From: Sphingomonadales bacterium
Lineage (GTDB): Bacteria; Pseudomonadota; Alphaproteobacteria; Sphingomonadales; Sphingomonadaceae
Assembly: GCA_004292705.1 (NCBI GenBank)
Contig: RDXA01000412.1
Span: 1-9,823, forward strand
Direction: 5' to 3'
Length of the DNA stretch: 9,823 bases
This document shows, one piece after another, positions 1 through 6,752 of the stretch. The translations under genes and the position numbers were made by a program. Position 1 is the first letter of the stretch; each line of letters opens with the position of its first letter. A model generated the notes under the pieces. The model saw nothing but the letters and a program-made list of their open reading frames with translations. It searched no databases and was not told the origin of the DNA.

Positions 1-1
1 A

Positions 2-670
2 CTGGCCACCTTCACCCGCGTGCGGGTTCAGCGCCGCGATGGCGAGTCTGGGGTGCAAAACACTGAAATATTCATGCAATCCCGCTGCAACAATGCGCGC
101 CTTGTGAACAATCAAATCGGTCGAGATCAAGCCCGGCACCTCGCCAAGCGCGACATGCACCGTCAGCGGAACGGTTCTCAGGCTTGGCCCTGCCAGCATC
201 ATCACCGCATCGCGGTAGGGCCGCCCGCAGGCTTCGGCGAGGAATTCGGTCTGCCCCGGGTAATCCCACCCGATCGCCGCCAACGCGCCCTTTGCGACTG
301 GCGCCGTCACCAAGCCGGCAGCCACCCCGGATAGCGCGAATTTCGTCCCCCATTGCAGCGATGCCAGCGCCAAGCGGGCACCATCTACCGTGGGATGGCC
401 CGGCGATGACATGCCATCGAGCCCGGCAAGAACCGGCAATCCGGCCGCTGAGGCGAAAATCGCCTCGCCGGGATCGGCAATCGGTACGATCGGGCAGTCG
501 ATCCGCAGCGCCTCGGCTGCCGCGCGCAGCAATTGTGCCCCGCCCACCACGAAAGCAGGCGGCACCCGCCGCTCGGCCAGCAGCCGCGTCCATGCACCGA
601 GGATCACCTCTGGCCCGATCCCGGCCGGATCGCCGAGCGTGATCGCCAGAGGAGCGTTGAGCGCCGTCAA
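2..670 (-). CDS. pdxA: 4-hydroxythreonine-4-phosphate dehydrogenase PdxA (3' part missing)
   Basis: PdxA oxidises 4-phosphohydroxy-L-threonine with NAD in the DXP-dependent pathway to pyridoxal phosphate; it is a cytosolic, metal-dependent dimer. My translation gives 223 residues open to the left edge, about two thirds of the usual ~330. Family landmarks are LAITLGDPAGIGPEV (8-22), GLVTAPVAKGAL (119-130), His172 in TVHVALGE and His217 in NPHAGEGG, which match two of the three metal-binding histidines; the third lies beyond the window. The substrate motif usually read as GHTE is GQTE here (139-142). The start is forced: an in-frame TGA lies at 703-701, and the only usual start codon before the GDPAG motif is TTG at 670-668. 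That TTG overlaps the surA stop as TTGA and has no clear Shine-Dalgarno, so translation is probably coupled to surA. It is the third gene of the lptD-surA-pdxA operon. The family call is secure. Confidence 0.95.
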   Translation of the reverse strand, partial: MTALNAPLAITLGDPAGIGPEVILGAWTRLLAERRVPPAFVVGGAQLLRAAAEALRIDCPIVPIADPGEAIFASAAGLPVLAGLDGMSSPGHPTVDGARLALASLQWGTKFALSGVAAGLVTAPVAKGALAAIGWDYPGQTEFLAEACGRPYRDAVMMLAGPSLRTVPLTVHVALGEVPGLISTDLIVHKARIVAAGLHEYFSVLHPRLAIAALNPHAGEGGQ

Positions 671-2040
671 TTGTATTCGATATAGGCGTCGTTGCGCAGG
701 TCACGCAGGAAGCGCTGGGCGCGCTTGTTGACGCGTTCTTGCTCGATCTGGTCCATCACGGCGGCAAAGGTCGGGGCACCAGAATCCTTGGGATCGTCGC
801 GCCCGCACAGCATCAGCACGCGCACCCCTTCCTGAATGCCGCCAAAGGGAGGGGTCGCCTGGCCAATCTGGAGGTTCAGGATGATGCCGCGCAGCTGCTC
901 GGGCAGGTTGGCCGCCTTGATCTGATCGTTCGAGACAACCTCGGCGCCGATCTTTGCCGCACCCGCCTCAACGTCAGCGCAACCGCGCAAGGACTGAAGG
1001 AAGGTGTTGAATTGATTGACCCTTACTTCCGCCTGTTCCTGCGTCACGCCGGACGGGAAGTTGATCGAGATCTGTTTGAGGCTGAGCAGCGCCTCGCTCG
1101 GATCGGCCATCAGCACCTGACGCTTGTTGATCAGGTAAACGATCGAGAAGCCGCCGGGGATTTCGATCGGCCCTTGCAACTGCCCTGCCTGCATGCCGCG
1201 CACCGCATTGGCAAGCTGCGGCGGAAGCTGGCCAAGGCGCAACCAGCCGAGATCGCCGCCGACAACCGCGCTGCTCGCTTCGGAGTATTGGCGGGCATAG
1301 GCGACGAAGCTGCCGCCTTGCTGCAATTGCTCCATGATCGCCTGGGCATTTTGCAGCACGGTAGCGCGGTTTTCGATAGTAGAGGAAAGAAAGATCTCGC
1401 CGATCCGGTATTCATCGGTGCCCTTGGCTTCATTCATGCGCTTGAGCACGTCGTTGACCTCTTCGGCCGAGACGTTGACGAAAGGCATGATGTTGCGGCG
1501 CAGGAGGTTCTCCCACGCCACTTCACCTTCGATCTGGCGCTTGAGCGAGGCCGCCGAAGACCCGATCGAGGTCAGGTAGGCGTCCATCTTCTTGGGATCG
1601 CCACCGAAATTCTGTCCGGCGAGTTGCTCGTAAGTCTGTTCGACTTCCTCGCGCTTGACGGCCAGTTCGGCCGCTTCGGCGGCCTGAATCTTGAGCGTCT
1701 CGTCGATGAGGTTGCGCAGAACCTGGACACGCAGACGCAGCATTTCCTCGTCCGAGATCGGCGCGTCCGATGCAGCCGTGACCAGTGCGACACGCTGGTC
1801 AATATCGGTTCCGGTGATCACGAATCCGTTGACAATTGCGGTCGCCGTGCGGCGATCAGGGTCGGCCTTGCCGAACAGGGTAATGTCTTCGGGCAGGCCG
1901 AAAGGATTGTCGGCGGTTGGCACGGCAACGGTCTGTGCGGGCAGAGCCGCCGGGGTCAGTGCCAGACCCACCATGCCGGCACCAGCCAGCACGGCACCAG
2001 TCCGGGCAAAAAACGCCTTCGAAAACAGCTTCACACTCAC
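667..2040 (-). CDS. surA: Periplasmic peptidyl-prolyl isomerase/chaperone SurA
   Basis: SurA escorts unfolded outer-membrane proteins through the periplasm to the BAM complex, and LptD is one of its main clients. The 457-residue product starts with a basic, then hydrophobic signal peptide (about 1-35, ending ALPA-QT). A SurA N-terminal domain follows (about 65-190, beginning IVNGFVITGTDID). A recognisable parvulin (PPIC) domain spans about 210-308, with GEIFLSS, FVAYARQYSE and GGDLGWLRLGQLP. The stretch around 318-412 (LSLKQISINFP to VRVLMLCGR) looks like a second, degenerate parvulin domain, and the C-terminal helix closes onto the N domain. The start is GTG at 2040-2038; AAGGCGG lies about eight bases upstream as a ribosome binding site. 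A second GTG at residue 3 is possible. It lies 185 nt downstream of lptD on the same strand and overlaps pdxA by four bases. The function call is secure; whether the domain has isomerase activity cannot be read from sequence alone. Confidence 0.95.
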   Translation of the reverse strand: MSVKLFSKAFFARTGAVLAGAGMVGLALTPAALPAQTVAVPTADNPFGLPEDITLFGKADPDRRTATAIVNGFVITGTDIDQRVALVTAASDAPISDEEMLRLRVQVLRNLIDETLKIQAAEAAELAVKREEVEQTYEQLAGQNFGGDPKKMDAYLTSIGSSAASLKRQIEGEVAWENLLRRNIMPFVNVSAEEVNDVLKRMNEAKGTDEYRIGEIFLSSTIENRATVLQNAQAIMEQLQQGGSFVAYARQYSEASSAVVGGDLGWLRLGQLPPQLANAVRGMQAGQLQGPIEIPGGFSIVYLINKRQVLMADPSEALLSLKQISINFPSGVTQEQAEVRVNQFNTFLQSLRGCADVEAGAAKIGAEVVSNDQIKAANLPEQLRGIILNLQIGQATPPFGGIQEGVRVLMLCGRDDPKDSGAPTFAAVMDQIEQERVNKRAQRFLRDLRNDAYIEYN

Positions 2041-2094
2041 TCGTTCATTCCCGCCTTATGGCCAAATCCGCACGGGAGCCGCGCGTCTTGGTAT

Positions 2095-2113
2095 GCCGAT
2101 GACCCGCATCGGC
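2095..2113 (-). repeat. Perfect 7-bp stem-loop in the lptD-surA spacer
   Basis: GCCGATG and CATCGGC form a perfect inverted repeat around a 5-nt loop. It lies about 55 nt upstream of the surA start on the transcribed strand. No T-run follows in either direction, so it is unlikely to be a simple intrinsic terminator. It could be an RNA hairpin in the lptD-surA message. Confidence 0.55.
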
Positions 2114-2120
2114 TGAATGG

Positions 2121-2160
2121 AAGCTGAGCCATGCCTGATCCCGCAGGGCCATGGCAGCTT
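2121..2160 (-). repeat. Long imperfect stem-loop in the lptD-surA spacer
   Basis: AAGCTG (2121-2126) pairs with CAGCTT (2155-2160). After an unpaired AG, CCATG pairs with CATGG, and then CCTG pairs with CAGG beyond a two-base bulge. The loop is six bases (ATCCCG). This makes about 15 base pairs in 40 nt, seven bases from the second hairpin at 2095-2113. No U-tract follows on the minus strand. It may be an mRNA processing or stability element, or partial attenuation between lptD and surA; the role is inference. Confidence 0.55.
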
Positions 2161-2225
2161 GTCCGTGGCGAACCCTTTAGCGCCATTTCTCCGCGCTGCC
2201 AATTCGCCTGCGGCCAAGGTGTGGG

Positions 2226-4499
2226 TTACCGGAAGCCAAGATTGCGCAGCGCGAAGAACAGCTGGAACGCATTGCCGCGTCGCGCATCACCGGCGTCGAT
2301 GAAATCGCGCCGCCAGGTCGCGCCGAATTCGATGCACTCGTCGGCATAGGCGACGCCGAACCGGGTGCGGATCGGCTGGAAACCGTCCGGCTGGAAGACC
2401 GGGTCCTCCTCGGGATCGGTGAGGTTGAAAACCCCCGAGCCGAACATGGACCATTTACGGCCGATCGCTACGCGCGCAGCGGCGCGCAGCTCCTCGCGGT
2501 CGCGCAAGTCTTCCACGGTGGCGATATCGCGGTCGAGCCGCAGATAACCGACCTCGACATAGTTGCGGCGTGAACCGATGGTCGCGTCCACCTCGTTGCG
2601 GCGGACCGCGAAGTTGTCCTTGTCGAGCCGAAACCGGTGGGTGAAGCTGACAAGGTTGCGGAACCGCACTTCGGTGCGCCCGACGAAATCGGTCACGCGC
2701 TCGGAAAGGCCCGTGCCGACGGGAAACAGGTCAGGCTCAGGTGCATCGAGGCGGAAGGACTGCCCGATGGTTGACCGCACTCGCCAGCCGGGCCGCTGCA
2801 ATTCCCAATCAACACCCCAGGTAATGCGGCTGCCATCCTCGACCCGGTCATAGCCGGGGAAGCGGTTGAGGGCGAAGAGGTTGGAGTCCTCGAGGTCGAT
2901 CGCCCGGGCGTCTTCATTCGGGACCGCGAGGTTGCGGATCTTGGGACTGGCGACGAATTGCAGGCGCGGCTTGAACACCTGCGTCCCGCCCAGGGCCTCG
3001 CCGATAAAGGGCCATTCGATGTCGAGCGCGGCGGTGGCAATCCCGCGTGCGGTCCAGCCTTCGGTTCCGCGATAGCTGAGCGTCGTCGTCGCCGCCACAT
3101 TGCTGGTGTTGTAGAGATCGCCGCGCACCAGTGCGGTGAGCGTCACGAGCTGGCCGAGGCCGGTGAGACGCTTAAGATCCCATTGTGCTCCGGCGAAGGC
3201 ACGCTGGGTATCCTGCCCGTTATTGCGGAGCAGCGCGAGGCTGTTGGCCTGGAAAACGAGATCGCCGCCCAGCACCTTGTCGCCCAGTTTCTGGCGATAA
3301 TCGATCGCTGGCAGCGCGAGCGGCACCTGGCCCTGATCAGCATTCAGCCGCAGGGTCTGCGTCGCCCAGCCGGCGATCGACAGATAGGAGCGATCGGTGA
3401 TCCGTTCGAGATTGATGGTCGAGCGCAGCCGATCATCACGACTGATGTCGTAGCGGCGCAGGAACGTGCGGTCGCTGGCGAGGCGGATTGATCCGGTCAG
3501 GCTCCAGTCGGATGAGAACTGGAAGCGGCCATTGGCGTCGAAGTAACCGCGCGGATCGCTCTGGAAGCTTTGCCCGCCGGTAAAGTCGGTCAGGCGGTCG
3601 CTGGCCGTGGCATAGCCGGAGACCTGGTAGGCGCCCTTTTCGGTAAGGTGACGCCACTTGGCGCTGAGCATCGGGGCGGCGTTAGAAAAGACAAAGGCGC
3701 CCAGCGTGAGGTCGGCATTGTCAGCGATGCGCCAGAAATACTCGCCGCTGAGTTCAAGACCGTTGACCTGCGTGATGCGCACGTCGGGCACCAGAAAGCC
3801 CGATGCGCCCTTGCCATCGGTGCGCAGGCCGAGGCCGGGCAGGGGCAGGATACGTGTGCCGAACAGCTCCAGCATCGCGCCTGAAAAGCGGATCTCGCTC
3901 GCCTGCTGGTCATAGATCACCCGGCGGGCGGTGATCCGCCAGCTCGGGTTCTGGGCGCAGCCTTCGGCATCGACGACGGGGCAGGCCGAATAGGCTGCAT
4001 CGGTGAGCACGGTGGTCCCGTCTGCCCCCCGTTCTGCCGACCGTGCCGCGAGCCGCCCCCCGGCGCGCAGGGCAATCAGCAGTTCGGACATCGCCCCGGT
4101 GTCGAAGGTTTCGGTCAGTTCGACCTGATCCGTGAACAGCTGGTTGCCCGCCTCGTCAACCAGACGGATATTGCCGGACGCAATGATCCGCCCGGACGCG
4201 CGGTCCCAGGTGATCTCATCGGCGCGCACCGAGCGGTCTTCCGAGCGCAGGATGACATTGCCGCGCGCGGTGACGGTTTCGGTCTCGGTCTCGTAGCTGA
4301 GCTCGCTCGCTTCGAAATCAATCTGGCGTGCAGGGTCCGGATTGGCTTTTTGAGTGACGGGAACATCAGCCTGCGCGGCGAGCGGATCGACGGCTCCGAG
4401 CAGGGTCAGCACCACAGCCAGACACGATGCAATGCCCCGCGCCGGGCGCTGGGCTAGGCACGCGCCCGGGCGCGATCCGTCTGACGAGCCTCCCGACAT
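2226..4499 (-). CDS. lptD: LPS-assembly protein LptD
   Basis: LptD is the outer-membrane barrel that, plugged by LptE, inserts lipopolysaccharide into the outer leaflet at the end of the Lpt bridge. From ATG 4499-4497 the product is 757 residues (E. coli 784). It has a long signal peptide (about 1-44, core ASCLAVVLTLLGAV, end LAAQA) and an LptA-like beta-jellyroll (about 58-190, with IDFEASELSYE and VTARGNVILRSEDRSVRADE). The large C-terminal barrel follows, with alternating aromatic strands up to the terminal NLGFR. A longer reading from TTG at 4634 is open, but it would overlap the divergent pepA start and puts 45 odd residues before the signal peptide. ATG 4499 has AAGG a few bases upstream and is preferred. 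Mature cysteines are Cys173, Cys181 and a single Cys722, where E. coli has a Cys pair. It heads the lptD-surA-pdxA operon and is divergent from pepA. Confidence 0.95.
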   Translation of the reverse strand: MSGGSSDGSRPGACLAQRPARGIASCLAVVLTLLGAVDPLAAQADVPVTQKANPDPARQIDFEASELSYETETETVTARGNVILRSEDRSVRADEITWDRASGRIIASGNIRLVDEAGNQLFTDQVELTETFDTGAMSELLIALRAGGRLAARSAERGADGTTVLTDAAYSACPVVDAEGCAQNPSWRITARRVIYDQQASEIRFSGAMLELFGTRILPLPGLGLRTDGKGASGFLVPDVRITQVNGLELSGEYFWRIADNADLTLGAFVFSNAAPMLSAKWRHLTEKGAYQVSGYATASDRLTDFTGGQSFQSDPRGYFDANGRFQFSSDWSLTGSIRLASDRTFLRRYDISRDDRLRSTINLERITDRSYLSIAGWATQTLRLNADQGQVPLALPAIDYRQKLGDKVLGGDLVFQANSLALLRNNGQDTQRAFAGAQWDLKRLTGLGQLVTLTALVRGDLYNTSNVAATTTLSYRGTEGWTARGIATAALDIEWPFIGEALGGTQVFKPRLQFVASPKIRNLAVPNEDARAIDLEDSNLFALNRFPGYDRVEDGSRITWGVDWELQRPGWRVRSTIGQSFRLDAPEPDLFPVGTGLSERVTDFVGRTEVRFRNLVSFTHRFRLDKDNFAVRRNEVDATIGSRRNYVEVGYLRLDRDIATVEDLRDREELRAAARVAIGRKWSMFGSGVFNLTDPEEDPVFQPDGFQPIRTRFGVAYADECIEFGATWRRDFIDAGDARRGNAFQLFFALRNLGFR

Positions 4500-4502
4500 G
4501 GC

Positions 4503-4531
4503 CTTGCCTATTGCACCGCTCGCGCCTAATC
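4503..4531 (+). promoter_or_regulatory. Candidate sigma-70 type promoter for pepA
   Basis: CTTGCC (4503-4508), a 17-bp spacer and CTAATC (4526-4531) fit the alphaproteobacterial housekeeping pattern described for Sinorhizobium (CTTGAC-N17-CTATAT): five of six bases in the -35 and three of six in the -10. Transcription would begin near 4538 and leave a leader of about 96 nt before pepA. The candidate upstream of ndk has the same CTTGCC-N17-CTA layout, which supports both. Not proven. Confidence 0.4.
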
Positions 4532-4546
4532 GCAATCGCCATTGCG
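4531..4546. promoter_or_regulatory. Operator-like palindrome in the lptD/pepA divergent region
   Basis: CGCAAT-CGCC-ATTGCG is a perfect inverted repeat with 6-base arms. It overlaps the end of the pepA -10 candidate and the expected start point, and lies 32-47 nt upstream of the lptD start codon. Its position would suit a regulator acting on pepA, on lptD or on both, but a 6-base palindrome in G+C-rich DNA can arise by chance. I do not recognise a cognate regulator. Confidence 0.3.
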
Positions 4547-4633
4547 CCCCGGCGTGTGCGGTGTGCCGCAGGTCCGTAGCGCCCTGCCAGCGCGGCGTCG
4601 GGAAGGCGACCTCGTGCTTCGACCGGAGACCCA

Positions 4634-6094
4634 ATGCAGATTCATCTCACCGCCGCCCCGCCGTCCGATATCCGCCTGCACGCGCGGGTGATCAATCAGG
4701 GAGCGGCGATCACCGGGCTGGATGCGGCGTTTGTCGAAGGCGCTGCTGCTTCGCGCTTTACCGGTCGGGCAGGGCAAGTGTTTGAAGGCTTTGCAACAAC
4801 GGCGGGCGTGCTGCGACGGATCGCACTGGTGGGCGCAGGCGATGCTACGGCCGCCGAACGCCGAGCCAACCTTGAATATGCCGGTGCGGCGCTGACGGCG
4901 AAGTACCTGACATCGGGCGAGAGCACGATGGTGCTTGATCTTGGCCAGGCGGGCCTTTCGGCTGATGAGGCGGCAGCGGTGCTGCTCGGCCTCAGGCTGC
5001 GTGCGTGGCGGCATGACGCCTATCGGACGCGGCTGGCTGCGGACAAGCGCCCATCGCTGACGACTGCTCATGTGATCGGCGCGCCCGAGGGCACGGCGGC
5101 CGCATGGGAGCGCGAGGCCGCGCTGGCCAGCGGCGTCGAGTTTACCCGCGGGCTCGTGACCGAACCAGCCAACATCATCTACCCGGCCACCTTTGTCGCG
5201 GCTTGCGAGACAGCCTTCGCGGGCACTGGTGCGGAAATCACCGTGCTTGGCGAGGCCGAGATGGCAGCGCTCGGCATGGGCGCTCTGGTTGGCGTCGGGC
5301 TGGGCTCGGAACGCGAATCGAAGCTGCTGGCGATCCGCTGGAACGGCGGCGCAGCGGGCGAGAAGCCCACGGTGTTTGTCGGCAAGGGCGTGACGTTTGA
5401 TACCGGCGGCATCTCGCTCAAGCCGCCGCCGGGCATGGAAGACATGAAGTGGGATATGGGCGGCGCGGGTGCGGTCGCAGGCGCGATGCTGGCGCTCGTG
5501 ACGCGCAAGGCCAAGGCTAACATCATCGGCGTCATGGGCCTCGTCGAGAACATGCCCGACGGCAAGGCCCAGCGCCCCGGCGACATCGTCACCACGATGA
5601 GCGGCCAGACGGTCGAAGTGCTCAACACCGATGCCGAAGGGCGGCTCGTGCTGTGCGATGCGCTGCACTGGGCACAGGAGCAGTACCATCCCGCCCGCAT
5701 CGTCGATCTGGCGACGCTGACTGGCGCGATGATCATCAGCCTCGGCAATGAATATGGCGGGATGTTTGCCAATGACGATACGCTTGCCACCCAGCTGACC
5801 ACCGCGGGGCAGACCAGCGGCGACAAGCTGTGGCGTATGCCGCTGGGCCCCAACTACGACAAGTTGATCGACTCGCCTGTTGCCGACATCAAGAACGTTG
5901 GCCCGCGCGAGGCCGGGTCGATCACCGCGGCGCAGTTCCTCCAGCGCTTCATCAAGGACGGCACGCCCTGGGCGCACCTCGACATCGCGGGAATGGTCTG
6001 GTCGAACAAGCCCGGCCACACGTGGGACAAGGGCGCGACCGGATATGGGGTGCGCCTGCTCGACCAGTTCGTGCGAGATGTGTTGGAAAGTTAA
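4634..6094 (+). CDS. pepA: Leucyl aminopeptidase (M17 family)
   Basis: This cytosolic M17 metallo-aminopeptidase removes N-terminal residues from peptides and acts as a hexamer with two metal ions per subunit. The product has 486 residues. An N-terminal regulatory/oligomerisation domain covers about 1-165 and the catalytic domain about 170-486. All expected active-site residues are present: Lys251 and Asp256 in GKGVTFDTGG, Lys263 in SLK, Asp274 in MKWDMGGAGAV, and Asp333, Glu335 and Arg337 in the signature NTDAEGRL (331-338). The start is ATG 4634 with GGAG at 4625-4628 as ribosome binding site. The stop at 6092-6094 is followed at once by the DUF2256 gene and then holC, as in the common pepA-holC pairing. 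Some PepA proteins also bind DNA as recombination accessory factors or regulators; nothing here tests that. The call is secure. Confidence 0.97.
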   Translation: MQIHLTAAPPSDIRLHARVINQGAAITGLDAAFVEGAAASRFTGRAGQVFEGFATTAGVLRRIALVGAGDATAAERRANLEYAGAALTAKYLTSGESTMVLDLGQAGLSADEAAAVLLGLRLRAWRHDAYRTRLAADKRPSLTTAHVIGAPEGTAAAWEREAALASGVEFTRGLVTEPANIIYPATFVAACETAFAGTGAEITVLGEAEMAALGMGALVGVGLGSERESKLLAIRWNGGAAGEKPTVFVGKGVTFDTGGISLKPPPGMEDMKWDMGGAGAVAGAMLALVTRKAKANIIGVMGLVENMPDGKAQRPGDIVTTMSGQTVEVLNTDAEGRLVLCDALHWAQEQYHPARIVDLATLTGAMIISLGNEYGGMFANDDTLATQLTTAGQTSGDKLWRMPLGPNYDKLIDSPVADIKNVGPREAGSITAAQFLQRFIKDGTPWAHLDIAGMVWSNKPGHTWDKGATGYGVRLLDQFVRDVLES

Positions 6095-6101
6095 GGAGGG
6101 G
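6093..6101 (+). promoter_or_regulatory. Strong Shine-Dalgarno for the DUF2256 gene
   Basis: AAGGAGGGG begins inside the pepA stop codon (TAA 6092-6094). It is the strongest ribosome binding site in the window. Ten bases separate AAGGAGG from an ATC codon at 6110, and nineteen separate it from the first ATG at 6119. The site therefore fits initiation at the ATC better than at the ATG. Confidence 0.7.
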
Positions 6102-6118
6102 ACTTCACCATCCCCAAG

Positions 6119-6259
6119 ATGCGGAAAAAGTCGGAGCTGCCGACCAAGACCTGCCTCGCCTGCGGGCTGCCCTTTGCATGGCGCAAGAAGTGGGAGCGGG
6201 ACTGGGACAATGTGAAATATTGTTCTGACCGGTGCAGGCGTGCGAAACCGTCCACATGA
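6119..6259 (+). CDS. DUF2256 zinc-ribbon-like small protein
   Basis: A small basic protein of 46 residues from ATG 6119, matching the DUF2256 family pattern: LPTKTCLACGLPFAWRKKW, a WDNVKYCSDRCRR segment, and four cysteines (12, 15, 35, 39) as CxxC and CxxxC that should bind one zinc ion. The family function is not known to me. The frame is the same as pepA, directly after its stop, so the only candidate starts are ATG 6119 and, three codons earlier, ATC 6110, which would give 49 residues beginning Met-Pro-Lys-Met-Arg. The Shine-Dalgarno at 6093 is better placed for ATC; I give the ATG as the conservative start. The stop TGA (6257-6259) overlaps the holC start as ATGA, so the two genes are probably translationally coupled. 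Confidence 0.88.
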   Translation: MRKKSELPTKTCLACGLPFAWRKKWERDWDNVKYCSDRCRRAKPST

Positions 6260-6690
6260 AGCTCGATTTCTGGCAGGTCACCGATGATCCGATCGAGAAG
6301 GTCGTGGCGCTGATTGCCAAGCGGGCGATCGGGCAGGGCGAGCGGGTGCTGGTCGTATCCGCCGATTCCGGTCACCGCGCCGCCATTTCGCGGGCGCTGT
6401 GGCAGGCCGGGCCGGACAGCTTCCTTGCCAATGGCGAGGCTGACGCACCCGGCGCGGACCGGCAGCCGATCCTCCTTGCCGCCGAGCCTCTTGCCGCCAA
6501 TGGCGCGAGCCATCTGATCCTTGCCGATGCCACCTTTCGCGATTGCCCTGGCTTTGCCCGGGTGTTCCTGCTGTTTCCTCCCGATGCTGCGCCTGCGGCA
6601 CGGCAGGCATGGCGCGCACAGGACGGCCGCGAGGGCGTGGAACGTGCTTATTTCGCACAGGAAGACGGGCGCTGGGTCAAGAAGGGCTGA
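6256..6690 (+). CDS. holC: DNA polymerase III chi subunit
   Basis: HolC (chi) joins the clamp-loader side of the DNA polymerase III holoenzyme to single-stranded-DNA-binding protein, normally through the psi subunit. The 144-residue product has the family layout: MKLDFWQV at the start, GERVLVVSADSGHRAAISRALW (29-49, a Rossmann-like strand and helix), FLANGEADAPGADRQPILL (56-74), the SHLILAD strand (86-91), FARVFLLFPP (100-109) and the basic C-terminal end EDGRWVKKG. Alphaproteobacterial members are divergent, but this pattern and the place after pepA agree. The start at 6256 overlaps the DUF2256 stop as ATGA; an in-frame ATG at 6232 would add eight residues inside DUF2256 and is less likely. 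No psi gene is visible in the window. Confidence 0.9.
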   Translation: MKLDFWQVTDDPIEKVVALIAKRAIGQGERVLVVSADSGHRAAISRALWQAGPDSFLANGEADAPGADRQPILLAAEPLAANGASHLILADATFRDCPGFARVFLLFPPDAAPAARQAWRAQDGREGVERAYFAQEDGRWVKKG

Positions 6691-6752
6691 GGGGTTGCAC
6701 GAGGCCCGGCGATAGGGAATGTTGCAAGACCTGTGATCGGGGGAGTTGATCG

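Larger units (their letters stand above)
2041..2225 (-). other. Structured lptD-surA spacer
   Basis: This 185-nt stretch lies between the lptD stop and the surA start on the minus strand, inside what should be one operon. I see no convincing promoter and no T-tract terminator. It holds two hairpin-forming repeats (2121-2160 and 2095-2113) and a 49-codon open frame (2186 to 2037) whose TGA overlaps the surA GTG as GTGA. The frame's ATG has GGAG only two bases upstream, which is too close for good initiation, and the predicted peptide resembles no family I know. I therefore do not call it a gene. Confidence 0.6.

Noticed and set aside
739..2127. Open frame of 462 codons on the plus strand, antisense to surA
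   Set aside because: It mirrors the surA codons and has no ribosome binding site or recognisable domain; surA itself is well supported.
4574..4602. Minus-strand CCCGAC-N17-CTACGG as an lptD promoter
   Set aside because: Only about seven of twelve bases match the consensus; too weak to list as a feature, although lptD must have a promoter nearby.
4500..4634. N-terminal extension of LptD to a TTG at 4634
   Set aside because: It would put 45 residues in front of a normal signal peptide and reach into the pepA start; ATG 4499 has a better ribosome binding site.
4526..6019. Long open frame of 497 codons on the minus strand, antisense to pepA
   Set aside because: pepA on the other strand is a complete, unmistakable M17 enzyme. 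The antisense frame has a low-complexity, Arg/His-rich translation with no family features, typical of mirror frames in G+C-rich genes.
6232..6255. Upstream ATG for holC at 6232
   Set aside because: It adds eight residues not expected at the HolC N-terminus, while ATG 6256 gives the family's MKLDFW start and an ATGA coupling.
6691..6752. Possible promoter (TTGCAC at 6695) before the lipoprotein gene
   Set aside because: No acceptable -10 hexamer at 16-18 bases; the gene may be read from holC.
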